DNA of 64,000 nucleotides from Pomphorhynchus laevis (GCA_012934845.2 WNNJ02002161.1:29236-93235); one strand, 5' to 3'; shown: positions 1 through 14,000, numbered from the stretch's first letter. The notes: generated by a model from the letters alone, not told the origin. Numbers and translations: made by a program.

Positions 1-1120
1 AACCAGTGTGTATTAGCGATAACAGAGGTTACACATGCATTATCTAGAGAAACTATAAGCCAGGTAGGTATATCAGTTCTTTTGACAGGCAGGCGGCGAA
101 GATTGAAACGAGAATTGTTTGTAAATGTGACACCGATAGATGCAAAAAGCTCTTTAACAGTAGTTGAATCATCCGAAGTCTCTGTGAGGCCACGTATAAT
201 GACATTTGAGGCCCGTTGTCGTTCGGGATCACATGCTTGCACCATCTCGAGAGCCGAAGTCGACGCTTTTGAGGCTTGAGAAGTTGCAATAACTGAACGA
301 GCCACTTTTCTCCAAATGCTAGCGAAAGTTTGTAACGGTGGGAGAATTTGCGATACAGGTACATTTGACTTAGAACAAGAAATCTTTAAGGTACAAATTT
401 CTTTTTCTAATTGCGTTATTGTAGCGCGAGCTTCGTTGAGCTTGATTTGGAAAGAAGAAAATTTCCGCATGCTGCAAAATCCACAGAGAAAGTTCTGTAG
501 AAAGAAATCCTTAGATATCCTGCGAGGCGCTTTAATAATAGTGTAAAGTGGACATTCTGAGGAGGAACATTTTATTTCCAAATTTACGTATTCCGGAGTA
601 TCATCCGACCGTAACGAAGAGTCAAGAAGATGGTTTGAACACGAAATTTTATTATTGTTTAAGTTCTGAGTGTTCACGAGGTCGTTGGTACGATTAGAGC
701 AATTTCAAACAAGACAATGCAAGTACGACCTGACTTGGCACACGAGTAGCTTCTGCAAATTGAGTTTGGACTGTTGCATGGACAACATCGAGTCGTCGAT
801 TTCATTGATGCGCGGACGCAATAATCAGTTGTCGTTCGAATGTTGTTCGGTTGTCGACAAATAGTTAGGTTATCGACAGATCACTGGGTTGTCGACAGAT
901 CGTTCGGTAGTCGACAGCTTGTTCGGTTGTCGTTCGAACGTTCAAATGCACGTTCAGTCGTCGTTCAAATCAGTTGTCGTTCGAGTGTCGTTTGGTTGTC
1001 GACAGATAGGTAGGTTGTCGACAGATCGCTGGGTTGTCGACATATCGTTTGGTAGACGACAGCTCGTTCGGTTATCGTTCGAATGCTTGAATGCTCGTTC
1101 GGTTGTCGTTTGTAAGTAAG
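1..1120 (-). mobile_element. LINE (same family as the one at 35-39.5 kb): 5' repeats and ORF1, cut by window edge
   Basis: Read on the minus strand, about 800 down to 1 encodes an ORF1 protein. It starts with a Cys-rich stretch (RCCPCNSPN, then CRSYSCAKSGRTC). A second Cys region around 600-480 reads CSSSECPLY, KAPRRISKDFFLQNFLCGFC. A coiled-coil-like segment follows (EARATITQLEKEI), and then an RRM-like segment beginning RASNVIIRGLTETSDD near 210. The same order and motifs occur in ORF1 of the LINE at 35460-36536 (CSSEGC, KAPRNVSREFFLRDFLCGQC, RARNVIIRGLP), so the two belong to one family but differ clearly in sequence. ORF2 would lie left of the window. The reading frame appears shifted in places, so it is probably not functional. 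The promoter side (826-1110) consists of tandem repeats listed separately. Confidence 0.75.
826..1110. repeat. Two ~145-base tandem repeats with GTCGACAG / GTTCGGTTGTCG submotifs
   Basis: Unit 1 starts at 826 and unit 2 at 971, both with CAGTTGTCGTTCGA. Within each unit, GGTTGTCGACAGAT and GTTCGGTTGTCGTTCGAA recur. The array directly precedes ORF1 of the minus-strand LINE, where a 5' UTR or promoter would lie, and is richer in GC than its surroundings. Confidence 0.8.
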
Positions 1121-2859
1121 TATGTTAATTATTTCTCAAACTTTTTTAATGTCTGTAAGTACTTAGTAATCAAGAATGTTTAAAGTTAATAATAAGTATT
1201 GAAATATTTTCAAATTTACATTTCTAAATGTTCGAAATATATTTCGCAATCGCATTTCATTGTTCGATTTTTGAGTTGTTATTCTAACCATTGAGTTAAT
1301 GCCTACATTTCATGTTTAATTTTTGCATTTTCTTTATAATTAGCTAAAAGTATAAACAACTTTCTAATAACTGAGTAGTTTGCTCATTATCCGTTTTGAG
1401 CAATTTAAGTGTGATCTGTGTGTCTTGTTTTATAATCTTATAATATTTTTACATTTATTATCCGATTAATTTATAATCTTGTTTTATAATCTTGTAATCT
1501 TTTTACATTTATTATCCGATTAATTTATAAAAACACTAAAAATTAAAAACACTAACAATTAGAGATATTTTACTAAATAAAATTGTGTTAGGTCATTATA
1601 TTTTATTAAAATATAATATTTTATTTATTATAATAAACGTGCAACAATTATTAAAATTAACGAAAAAAATTGTACTGACAATTGCATAGGACAGAACGTA
1701 CTCTGCTCCACCACATTTATTTTCGTATTTGTTGCGTTTACGTTCCTCATGGTACTCGAAACGAGATGATTCGGGTTTTGATTAATAAGACTGAACATTA
1801 CTGTTGAAGATACAAGCGCAATCATATCTTTCGCTTGACCTTTCGGGGTTCAATTGTAGCGAGCAGCTAGATTATCTCAAAATTATCTTGATGCAAGATT
1901 AAATCTCTTTTGTTCTACTTGTCGTATTTTAAGACAACTAGACACGTCTTTAATGCAGCAAAATGTAGGTATCTCTTCAATCCTTCTGTACCGAATTATA
2001 TTATCTCATTTAGCTTATCAGTGTGACGCTTATTTTCATATCTCTAAAGGCGATTGCTATCATCTGCTGAGTGTGTTATTGGGACTAGAACGCAGTATCG
2101 ACGTATGTTCATTTTAGATAAACATTTTTTACTGATGTTCTGCTTCTCCGACGGTTTCATCATTCCAAGACCGCTCATACGTAGTGAAAGTGTATAAATC
2201 GATGTGAGGATCGATGAAGTGGTGTGATCAAATGTTTTAGACGCAAATCCATTAAAAATGTTTTCGTCTAGCGATTTAAACCATTCAGATGAACATAATG
2301 TTGTGCGTAAAAGGTTAACCTATTTGTTATGGAAGACATTAGCATAAGCTGAATATACGTGTGAGCATTAACTTTTGAGTTAGTACTTATCTTTAACATG
2401 ATGCTCTGCAATCGACCTTTTACGCACATTACTTGCTCTTCAACAAATTATGTGGAACCATGGGTGCTCTAAGCGGTATCACATCACGCGCAGACATCGA
2501 GAGATTCGATACCGCAAACAATTTCTGTGCAACTTTAGTACATGACTGATGATAGAGAAGAATACTATTTATATCATTTACAAAATACCCATATTGAGTA
2601 CCAATATTTTGAAAATAGAATGCATACTTGTTATTATATATTTTTTGTATAATTTTTTAAATATACAAAGATTTAAGTTGAAAATGTAAGACTGATATTT
2701 TATTGAGTGCGATTTAGATTTTAGTGGTTAGATCTTTTTGAGTATAGCATTGTCTTCGTGACCTAATCATCAAGATGTCGACATCACAAATGGAATAAAT
2801 ATTCCAGATATTTAGTTTTTTTAAAGAAAAAAAAATAAAGATATAAAAATAACAATTAT
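1121..2859. other. AT-rich stretch with no recognisable gene
   Basis: No exon of POLR1A or other protein could be recognised. It contains a direct repeat near 1435-1530 (ATTTATTATCCGATTAATTT twice) and a 13-base perfect inverted repeat, GTGCGTAAAAGGT at 2303-2315 and ACCTTTTACGCAC at 2415-2427, about 100 bases apart. It probably lies in an upstream POLR1A intron, since the first visible exon begins at 5079. Confidence 0.5.
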
Positions 2860-4620
2860 TTATTATTCTTCTTCTTATTCTTCAGCCTTTGTCCCGCTTT
2901 GAGGCAGGGTCGGCTATGTGAGATTTAGCCCTCCATTTCGCTCTATTTTCGGCTTGGTCTGGGTGAAGTCCAGCTGCCTTGAGATCTGTGTGAAGGCCAT
3001 CTAACCATCGGTGCTTGGGTCGACCTCTCGGGCGTTTGCCTATGATCTCATACTTTAAGGCGGTCTTTGCAAGGGAATAATTTTCACTCCGCAACACGTG
3101 GCCATACCACCGGAGTCTGGCCCCTTGCATTTTATTTACGATAGGGGCGACGCCGTATCTTCGGAGGATGTCCATATTTCTCACGTGGTCATACCGGGTA
3201 ATTCCGCTTATCCACCGCAGCATTTTCGTCTCCATGACCGCAAAGCGTCGTTCCGCTGCCTTGGTAATAGGCAAGCACTCTGTGCGGTACATTGCCACAG
3301 GGCGAATTATTGAGCGGTAGATCTTTGATTTCAGGTGATCCTTGATGCGACGGTCACATAAAACACCTGTCGTCGCTCGCCATTTTGTCCACGCTGAGCT
3401 TATTCGTGCATTGACTTCATAAGTCACGTCGCCGCTTGCCGAGAGTATGGTTCCGAGGTACTTGAACCGGTACGTTCGTCTCAGGTCAAATCCATTAATA
3501 TTAATGGTGTCACTTTCATGTGGGTCTGTTGTGAAGTATTCGGTCTTGTCTTGATTAAGTCGTAGTCCGTATTGTGCGAGTCGGTTATTCCATACAGTAG
3601 TTGATTCCTCCAGGTCCTTTTTGTTGTCCGCCGCCAGCCAGACATCGTCAGCGTAAAGAATGGTATATGGAATCGACTTTTGGATATCACGCGTTATAGC
3701 GTTCATAACTGTGTTGAATAATGCCGGTGAGAGAGCACTGCCTTGATGGACCCCCACTGATATTTGAAATGGTTGTGACATTCCAGCTGCGCTTAGAACC
3801 CGACTTTCGGTATTCTCGTAGAGCAGCATCACCCATCGGATTAGATGTTCCGGAACTTGATGCTGACGCAGCGCATACCATATTAATTCATGTGGTACAC
3901 GATCAAAAGCCTTTTCCAAATCCAAGAATACAACGTGGAGCGGCTGATTTTTCTCCAAGTGTTTTTCTAGGAGCAGTCGTGCTGCGTGGATAGCGTCAGT
4001 GGTGCCACAGTTTTTTACGAATCCTGTTTGGTTTACGGTGATATCAACAATGTCACGGATACGCTTATCTAGAATTCGTTCAAATATTTTCATCGTTTGC
4101 GAGAGCAGTCGAATTGGACGTTGACTTGAGCAGTCCGCTGCGTTCCCCTTCTTTTTCCATATTGGTATCGTGGTGCTGCTCTGCCAGTCGCTCGGTATCC
4201 TATACTCATCAATAATCTTGTTGAAGAAACTGGTTAGCCAGGGGATTGGGTCCCAGCTTTTGGCTTTCCAGAGCTCAGTCGCAATGTCGTCTGGACCTGT
4301 GGCTTTGCTAGTCATCATACGCTTTAATGCATCTTTCACCTCGTCCTCACTTATTTGAGGTAATGGACCGGACGTTTCTGCAACTTTGGGATCGGTAGAT
4401 GCGGAAACTCTTCATTTGAGATTTCCTCAAAATGATCACGCCATCTATCTCGAACTTTCTGTCGATCAATTATTAGTTTGCCGTCCCTTCCATTAATGCA
4501 GTAAAACTTTTCGATGTCCTGCGTGTTTTGATGCTTTCGCTTCACAAGCCTAAATAGGTCTCGTTCACCATCGCGTGTATCGAGTCTTTTGTGCACCTTA
4601 TCGTAGTGTACAACTCTGGC
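2860..4620 (-). mobile_element. RTE-clade LINE, 5'-truncated, reverse transcriptase region
   Basis: Minus-strand protein from about 4596 to 2882. It opens in the linker before the RT (RDRWRDHFEEISNEE), shifts frame near 4350, then continues as a 485-residue open frame. RT landmarks in order: KATGPDDI, QRPIRLLSQTMKIFERIL, VVFLDLEKAFDRVPHE, GVHQGSALSPALF, ILYADDVWLAA and the thumb FKYLGTIL. The C-terminus has LRWYGHVLR and GKRPRGRPKHRWLDGL, which with the ADPASKRDKG end are hallmarks of RTE elements common in nematodes and other animals. The apurinic endonuclease is missing, so this is a 5'-truncated copy. The 3' end runs into a short TTATTC microsatellite at 2859-2880, typical of RTE tails. 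It probably sits antisense in a POLR1A intron. Confidence 0.9.
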
Positions 4621-5078
4621 AATCGCAAAAATTCCTTTCTAATTTGCTCAATCAAATATTTTTAAATTGCAAATAATTCAATCAAATTCTAGATTTATTT
4701 CGTAAATTTCGCTCTCATGTCTACTTAAATCTCGAACGTTACACTTACGAACAGTGCTCGACAAATAAACCTTGAATAATTAATATAATTTAATTTTTAT
4801 ATAAAATAATATAAATTTTCTACAACATCAAAAAGCAACTGGATATCCTATATTTAAATTTTCTAAATAAATCTAAAATGATTGCATATATTAACTAATA
4901 TAACATTAATTAATTAAATTAAATAATTAAATTTATTAATCTTAATAAAGTAACAAATACAAATTGTTGATACTACAAAATCGATTTTTTAATTTAAACT
5001 TTTTAATTTTTTAAATTAAATATCGAAATTAAATAAATAACTTTTAAATAATAATATTAAACTTTATTATTAAAACAG

Positions 5079-8019
5079 GATTGGCAATCGGATACTAAAT
5101 CAACTATACTAAAGGATACGGATCCACACTTATCAGAATCAATTGTTGTCTTTCGCGAAGGTCATCTTCTAAAAGGTGTGTTAGACAAGAATCACATCGG
5201 ATCTTCTCCGTATGGACTTATCCACTGCTGTCAAGAATTGTACGGCGGATTTGCAGCGAACAGACTACTTTCTTGCTTCTCGCGAGTCTTAACATTTTAT
5301 CTGCAACATATTGGATTTACATTAGGTACCGAAGACGTTGCTATTCGCCGAAACGCCAATCTTTACAAGAAGAGGTTATTACAATCAAGTCGTTCGAAAG
5401 CTGGTCGTAAGGCATTGAATTTATGCTTTAACGTGGAAACATCTAACATCGATGTTTTAAAGATTTTATACCGACAGGCACATAGAAATCCAGATGAGTC
5501 ACATGCGCTTTTGTGCGAGCTTGACGCAGCGTACAAAACTGTATCGGATCAATTTCAGAGTAAGCTTACATCAAAAGTTTTTGGACCAGTGGGACTATTA
5601 AAATCTTTTCCACACAATAACCTACATTTTATGATATCATCTGGAGCTAAAGGTTCAAAAGTAAATGCTATGCAAATGTCTTGTCTCCTCGGTCAACAAG
5701 AGCTTGAAGGTCGTCGACCACCACTGCAAACGTCCGGGTCAAGTTTGCCTTGTTTTGCGCCGTACGAAACATCGCCATCCGCAGGAGGGTTCATTTTCAA
5801 CAGTTTTTCTAGTGGACTACGGCCTCATGAGTACTTTTTTCACTGTATGGCAGGTAGAGAAGTATGTGCTTATGATTTGTCTAATTTGTAAGCCTAGTTT
5901 TTAAAATGCTTACTGTTTAGGGATTAGTGGATACCGCAGTTAAGACAAGTAGAAGTGGATATCTACAACGATGTTTAATTAAACATTTAGAAGGTATTGG
6001 AATTGAATACGACATGACCGTACGAGACTCCGATGGTGCGCTAATACAATTTATATACGGAGAAGATGGGATCGCCACTGACAAAACATCCTTTCTTCGC
6101 AGTAGTAAATTTAACTTTTTTATTGAGAATCATACCTCTGTTACCAGCAAATGCGACTACGCTAAGGCTATTACACTTCTAAAATCGAAAGAGCGAATTA
6201 ATATTCTCTGTGAGGTAAGCATTTTTCTATCATACTTTTACCAACTTCACGTTAGCATTTCTATTTTTGTGCAATAAGGCCTTTATATACAAAATTTAGT
6301 CAGTATAATCTTTTATTTTAACCTTTTATTATTTACGAATTCAAGGCTTTTGAATAATTACAATTGCCTTTGATATTTCAAAAACTACAATTGATTTAAA
6401 AATCAATTATTTGATTATTTTATCTTTATTTTCAATATCTGACATCAGAAATTATTTTGCGTTTTTGGTGAGATTACTATTTTAGTAATTATAAAAAATA
6501 CTATGGAAAGGTTAAATTAATTCAATCATTTTTAAAAATATTTAATATTTTTAATATAATCAAATATTTGATTTTATCTTTTGATTGAATTCTAAGATAA
6601 TATTAATCTTAACAGATTTTTATTATAGTTTTTTAAATTATGAATTTTAAAATTGTTATATATATGGAAAGATAAGATCAATACAATCATTTTTTTATTA
6701 AATTTAATATTTTATTAATCAAATATTTGATTCAATTATTTGTAATAAAATCACATTGTATTATAAGCTAATATTAATTGTAACAGATTTTAACTGTTCA
6801 ATTATTCTATACACGATCTGATATTAAAATTTTAGAATATTACAATCCATTTTAATTTGTTGACTTATTTTGTTTATCATCCACGTAACCATAATCTTCT
6901 AAACCGATCAATAATCGAATTTGCTTTCAATATATAAATTTTATCCGCATGCGCCAAATTGCCTCGGGCTTAAAATTAAACTGTGATTATTTTTGTGAAC
7001 AATTCATAAATGTCATTGTAAAATGTCAAATATTTTTATATTTATATTTCAAATGCTTTTCGAGTACTGTAAAATTTGTGTTTAAATACGAAACTTTTAT
7101 TTTGTTTATAATTTTTTCTAACAATAGATTCGGAAAGACATGAAAAAATATTCAAAAAGTCAGCGTTCCACCAGTGCTTTTCTTAAATTCGAAAAGTCAA
7201 TAAGCGCAGAACTCGATAATCTGACTTTAAATCAAAGGAAGAAGAAATTACTTACATCATGGGGCCGGTTAAACAACGATGAACGTAACATGTATGCAGT
7301 ATTGTGTAGTTGCGTTTATAAAATTTTTTTGTTTAAGATACAGTCCAAAACTTATTCGGGATCCGTTTACGTCCGAGAGTTTTGTAGGCACAACATTGGA
7401 GTCAATATCTGAAAAGATGTATAATGACGTGTATAAATTTACACAGCAATTGAAAGACAAGCAAAGTGCTCAGGATCTGTTAATGTATAAAGTTATGACA
7501 TCAATAGCCAATCCCGGGGAATCTGTTGGAATGGTTGCGTCTCAGGTAAATTTATTCACTTATCTTTCACCTACAGTAATTTTTTAGTCAGTAGGAGAAC
7601 CGTCTACACAGATGACTTTGAACACCTTTCACTTTGCTGGTAGAGGAGAAATGAACGTAACTTTAGGGATCCCTAGATTACGAGAGATTCTTATGAGCGC
7701 TTCTGAAAATCAAAATACACCGATGGCTCAGGTCCCAATTTTACCAGGTCGCGAAGCAAAGGCTGAACGATTATGCAAGCGATACACGATACAAACGTTT
7801 AGAGAAATAGTTCGACGCATTAATATTGATGAATCTTGTGTTGTTGATCTGAAGAAAACGCACAACAATTTCGTATGGGTATACAAAATACGGGTAGATT
7901 TTTTGCCCGCTAAAAAAAGTTTCGGATCGAGTTCGGCAGTCCTGTTCGAAAATAGACTTATTCCTATCTTTATTTCCCGTATAATTAAAGCTATTAAAGA
8001 ATCAGCTGCATCAAGGCAG
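5079..8019 (+). CDS. POLR1A: POLR1A exon block 1: funnel, bridge helix, trigger loop, jaw
   Basis: Five exons separated by introns 5862-5920 (59), 6215-7127 (913), 7292-7337 (46) and 7546-7587 (42). The first exon reads [19 protein letters not shown] and ends with the bridge-helix stretch [15 protein letters not shown] and FFHCMAGRE. The second opens with the trigger loop [18 protein letters not shown] and holds [19 protein letters not shown]. The fifth holds [19 protein letters not shown] and [11 protein letters not shown], all near-invariant in Pol I. For the 46-base intron, donor AT/GTATG and acceptor TTTAAG restore the frame (phase 2). Homology across every junction supports the boundaries. 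Confidence 0.93.
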
Positions 8020-11000
8020 GTTTATGTTTAATTTATCCTAAATATTATTTTGACTTTTAATTTAATTTTTACTTAAATATATCTAATATATAGTACAAGC
8101 ATATATCTTATATGCTTGTATTTTAATGTAAAAAATTTGTACCAAATGGAAATTCTGTGAGTCATAATAATTTGAAAATTATTATGAAAATTTTGTCAAA
8201 TTATTTTTATCGAATTGTTATTTTTTCCAAATTAAGGTGTTTAATTTGATCTATATACTGTCGAGTTACAAGTTCTGATTATAATAAACTGATTGCAGTA
8301 ATCACATTGCATAAGAGGAAATGCACATCTAACAGTGCATTAAAAGACTTAAAATACTTAGAGAGATAAAACTATATAATTACAAGAAATATCATACAAT
8401 CGAGAACAGATCGTGCTATATTACAAGCACCGATTAAATCAAAATCATAAGGGAATACTATCGTTCAACCGTCGAACTGTTGTTGCTCCTGCAATGCGAG
8501 ATGCAACGTATGTTTCACAATCAACCACTATTTCATCCACGAAATATTCAAGATGTTTCTATACAAGGAGGATCAACAAATGAAGTTCATTGTTCAACTA
8601 TTGACTGTCCTGTTTGGATACCAATATGGATAACAAAGCGTATTCAACCATGTGTCCTTGAACACAATGTCTACTGCTACTTCTGTGCTGCTTGGAATAT
8701 TGACAAAAGCGAACACAAGTTAATTGCACTTTCAACCACACTGATCAATTCGACAGCAAATTTAATCAAAAAATCAACAAGTCTACAAGCAACTCTACAT
8801 CAGATGATATTTCGTAGCTCATACCGATATCAAATACAAACTCAATTTTAGTCGACTTCATCTATAGCGCAACTATCCCAAACCGATATTTGTACCGCAG
8901 CATGTCAATTGTTTGACCAAATTGCCTAGTCAGCTGTTTCAACTATAATTCGCAGGCAATTAATCTGATTACTCCAGTCTACATCCAACTCATCATATTC
9001 GGATATAAGTACATCAAGCCTTCCCAGAGCAATAAAAGAAAACTCTATAAGGTCAAGGAATGTAATTGTCAAAGGACTGTCATCAGAAGATGACGATAAA
9101 GAAGTTTCTATTTTACTATAAGAATTGGGTATTAGCTCTTTTGAGATTCGAAATACCAAATATTGCCGGCTAGCGGCTACTAGAGAAGATGTGCCACCAT
9201 TTTTTCGCATTTTCTATTTCCACTTTTGTCGTCCAAAAGTAATTCTAGCTGGTCGTAATTTACGAACAAATCAGATCTTTTGAAAGAATACCGCACTCGT
9301 GAATACAATCTGCGCCAACTCCGCGGACACACCAAATCAGAAAATTCAACCCAACGCATTGTCATTCGACATAGTCGCATCGTGCCAATCTCAGTGTCCA
9401 CGTCGGATTCGTCAAACTGATGACTATCACCTATTCATCAGGTTTCTAATCGTCAATCAACAACATCTCTAAAACAGCAACACAATAATTATTCTTCCAC
9501 AAATCTTTCCCCCTTAAACCCCATATTGCCAAACATAAACATTCAGTCAAGTTCTAATAGCCAATTGCAATGTTTGAAACTGCTTAATTCCACAGTCTCT
9601 ACTGTCTCACGAGCGCCCACTGCAACTCACTAAACTAATAATTCATTTTCCGCCTTGGGACTTCTTAACATTCATAATATCCATCATTCATAATATCGAT
9701 CTCGTTATTAATATATTTCTTCAAAAATGTATAGACTTACGTTATCTTACGTTATCCTGGTGTTGTGATATCGACGACGTTGCTCTAAAAAGTATTCGAT
9801 CATTAGGTTACCATGTTTTTAGCAAAGCCCATACTTTTCTTGGCGAATGCGACGCTCTCCTATCTAATCATGGGGCATCATCGGCTTATCTCGTCATCCT
9901 CTTCTCCTGATACAGATACGGTCCCTTTTTATCCCAAAAACGTTCAAACTCCTTCTCTGAACTCTCGACTGCATTGTTTTACCTACTCATCTTGAACAGC
10001 CTTACTATATTTACACCTATGCTTCCGAATTTTCAGATCTTTTTCCACTGTCTCTATGCCTAAATCTAGGTGTCTAACCATATCCCAATATGGTGTTATC
10101 CTCCCGTTCATGGAACAAATTACAACGCGAGGACCTTATTTCTCCAATCTCTCGTTTGCGTCAGATTTAATCATCATATTTGATTGCATTCTTCCTCTCC
10201 GTTTGCACGTTATAAAACGATCTCTTCATGCCCCATGGTTTGTCTCTGATTGTCACATGTTCAAATAATAATCTTCCTCACCTTCATCGAATTTAGTTAC
10301 GACATTTCAGACGCTGCGACGCTCCTTGTACCCATAAACATCATGACGATATTATCTTCGACACCGACGCTCTCGTCATTTCCTTATTCATAAAAAATCT
10401 TTAACATTCTCACAGTATAAACTTGCGTCTTCCTATAATTCGAAATATCCTTGGAAAATCTTAAACTCTATTCTTGCTCGCACCTCATCAATATAGTGTT
10501 CCGAACTTGATCATAAAGCATATTTTTCTTACTTACTGTAAAAAGTATTATTCTTCACTCGTCATATTCTGTACCAAACTTCCCTTTTATTCCTGGACTG
10601 TTCCATATTCTCCCTGTATACATTGAAAATATTTCATAATAAATACTAAACCCACAATCTTCTTCCATTTCAAATATATAGTTATTATAGGAACGAAGAA
10701 GAAAATATCCTTTATTTGATAAAAATTCTATATTTCGATAGCTCCTGCTATCCTCATCAGGATTACAATAAAATGTTTAGCAATTTTTCTCTTTTCCCCG
10801 TGTTTGCAACATTTATACAAAAATACAAGCATTGATGTGCCCCGCATTTCTACTTAAAAGAAAAAGAAAATACCGAGAAACAAAACAATCATACACTAAA
10901 ATTTTACACACATTTTAAAACAACAAAAAGAAAGAAAAAAAACAGAATCATAAAACAAAATAAAATTAAAATCATAAAATAAGTGACAAAAAATACGAAT

Positions 11001-14000
11001 TTAATAATAAAAATAATGTAAAAGTAGAGTAATAAATTATAATTTAATCTAAACCAAAACAAAATCAATGAGAAAAAAACAAACGAATTGATAAATTAAA
11101 ATAATGTATTATTGGAATAATTAATTATAATTTAATTTAAGGTTGTAATCGGATTTATTATTAAGCATTAAATTAGGTTCTTTTTTTAATAAAATACGCT
11201 TCTTGAATAATGCGAGATAACAAGTTACTTTCAAATGATAAAATAGATGCATTTTCAAAATCAACGAAATAATTCAAACTCACAAAATGCTGAGCAACAG
11301 CACTAGAAATGGTCCCTTTTCGTACATTATAATTTGGTGCTTTAATACGCTTAACCAAACCCTGACCCGTTTGACCAACATATAGCTGTTCGCATTCTTT
11401 ACAAGGTATTTTATAAACAATGGCATCTTTGTTAAAATCTGGTTTACGCTTAAAAATGTTGTGAAGTTTAGGTAATTTTCTGTTAAAAATGTGCACTTTG
11501 TTAATACAACTATTTTTTATGTTATTATTAATAAACTTTGAAAATACTGAATTCCACTTGTTACTAACAAAAGGTATTCCTATATGATGTATTCTTTTTT
11601 AGGACCAAAAACTTTATTTTTATGCGCTAAAGATTTAAATTTAGCTTTCTTAATAGCCCAAATCGGAAAGCTACTTTTTAGTAAATTATGTGTGATAGCC
11701 TTTTCTCTTTCACAAATTAAGTGATAGTTAGAACAGATAAGCCTGCAACGTAGGTAATGTGACGTAGCAGCGGAAATCAGCCAATTAGTTGGAACGTTTG
11801 AAGTCCAAGAAACAATATCTGGCCCTGTACCAAATTTTTGATAAACACATGTTTGAAGTATAGAAGAATTAACCCGCTTAACCAAGACATCGAGAAAAGG
11901 TATACCCACATTAGATTCATGAAGAAACGCACCATTGAATTCGAGAATCCTTGGAATTTAGCGTATGGGTAAGGAAATCCTGTGTAATGCAATTCTGAGC
12001 AACCAAAAAACATCGTCAACATAACGAAACCACTTGACAACTCCATCAATACTATTGACAAAAGAATTTTCCCAATTCCTCATGTATAACTCGGACAATA
12101 CAGGAGCAAGAGGGTTGCCCATTGCCAATCCATCGATCTGATCCCACATTACAGATTCAAAAATAAAATTACAACGACTGGTACACCTTGTGAGGAGAGT
12201 ATTATGCCAATAAAAAAATATAATTACAACGACTGGTACACATTGTGAGGAGAGTATGCCAAATGTATGTCACTGTGATTTTAATTTTATTTTGTTTTAT
12301 TATTCTGTTTTTTTCTTTTTCTTTGTTTTAAAATTTGTGTAAAATTGTAGTGTATGATTGTTTTGTTTCTCGGTATTTTCTTTTTATTTTAAGTAGAAAT
12401 GCGGAGCACATCAATGCTTTTTTTGTATAAATGTTGGAAACACGGGAAAAGAGAAAAATTGTGAAACATTTTATTGTAATCCTGATGAGGATAGCAGGAG
12501 CTATCGAAATATAGAATTTTAATCAAATAAAGAATAATTTCTGCTTCTTTGTTCCTATAATAACTATATAGAAAATATTTCATCTACCCTCCTACGCCTG
12601 AATTCCTCGTGTTCCCAGCTAGACTTAATTCCAACTTATGTTATTAAGCTAATATGTCCTCTTATTCCCCCTTTCCTCAACACATTATTTAATCTTTCCA
12701 TTCGAAGAAAAACTTTCCCTACATGGAATACCGCTATCGTTCGCTCTCTACTTAAGAAATTTTACCTCGATCCCAGTACTCCATCATTATTTCGTCATAT
12801 ATCCGACCTCCCAAATATATCCTAGCTTTTCGAATCCACCTTTCCAGTCTGCTTACATTCAGAACTATTCCATCGAAACGGCATGTCATAAGGTTTTAAG
12901 TGACCTACTACTTGGTCGCGACTGCCGTTTTATTAGTTTTGTCATCTCTATCGAACTTTCAACAGCTTTGATATTATTGACCACTTACTTATTCTAGCTT
13001 GCTGTCGTCTTAGCTATTGTTTTCCTTGTAACAGTTTTGCGTGTTTCGCATCCTACCACTCTGAGCGCACCTTCTTCGTCCGTTGTAGCTCAATTTTGTC
13101 ATGTACATCTCAAGGATCCGTGTTCATCTCTTCAATGATACGTTTTTGACCCATTATTTTGTCTCTACTTGTTGTTGACTGGTCGCCCATAACTCAGCGC
13201 TTTGGTTTTCACATCATTTAATATGCAGATGACATTCTTCTATATTCTCATTCTCGCTCTTCCAATAACGATGATCTTACCTTGTGCTCAACAAAATGCT
13301 TAATTGCAGTTTCCAATTACCTTAATTCATTTCAGGTAATCTATTATTGTTAATAATTAAATCTTTCCTACAACTCTAAAGATTCTTGGAGAATCTTAAT
13401 ATCGCTCGCACCAATTCAATATCGTGCTACGAACTTGATTATGAAGCATATTTTTCTTACTGTCTAAAATTATCCCACTTCACCTGTCATATTCTGTACC
13501 ATACTTCTATTTCCTTCCTGAAATGTTCTATCTTCTGCGTATTTGCATATGCAGATAACTTATTTCCTTACTTCTCTTCCCGCAATCGGACTATTGTCTC
13601 ATTTTCTAGTCAACTCACCAAAACATTACGACTCTTCTTCAACACGTTATCCACAGAGCCGCTCGAAGCTTATTACACTTTCAACGCTTTGATCATATTT
13701 CTTGCCATATATAGCTTCTCAATTGACCTGGCATTTCTTACAACGCTTAACCATGCTCTTATTATTTATTTATTTTTGTTTCTGGGACTCACCATTCTAT
13801 CTTAAACTTCCTTCCTACGACTTTATCCAAATATCTTCTCTAACTCTACGATCCATTCGCACATTTCTCTTTGCTTTTCTTAGATATTGTATTAATTACG
13901 GCCTTCACTTTTACCATGTTTCTTGGCCACTAGCATTGGACCATCTTCTCGTTGACATTCACTCCTCTTCCTCTTTTTGAACCTTTAGCAGCTCCATTCA

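Larger units (their letters stand above)
10677..12570 (-). mobile_element. Penelope-like element with inverted terminal repeats (pLTRs), internally deleted
   Basis: Minus-strand coding: RT palm piece at 12149-11960 ([29 protein letters not shown]), thumb at 11909-11580 ([29 protein letters not shown]), then a C-terminal GIY-YIG endonuclease at 11496-11173 ([19 protein letters not shown]). This RT then GIY-YIG order is that of canonical Penelope elements. The ends are ~265-base inverted repeats, 10677-10945 and 12282-12570, and each holds a hammerhead core. A 13-base direct repeat, GAAAATATTTCAT, lies at 10625-10637 and 12571-12583. On the left, 39 extra bases separate it from the repeat, as described for some Penelope copies. 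The N-terminal RT part is missing, so the copy is inactive. It sits inside the older LINE. Confidence 0.9.

Noticed and set aside
53-364. 103-residue open frame on the minus strand
   Set aside because: It is a shifted frame over the LINE ORF1 whose real frame carries the Cys motifs and the RNVIIRGL-like block.
1830-1880. tRNA-like T-arm (GGGGTTCAATTG)
   Set aside because: No acceptor stem, D-arm or anticodon arm can be drawn around it.
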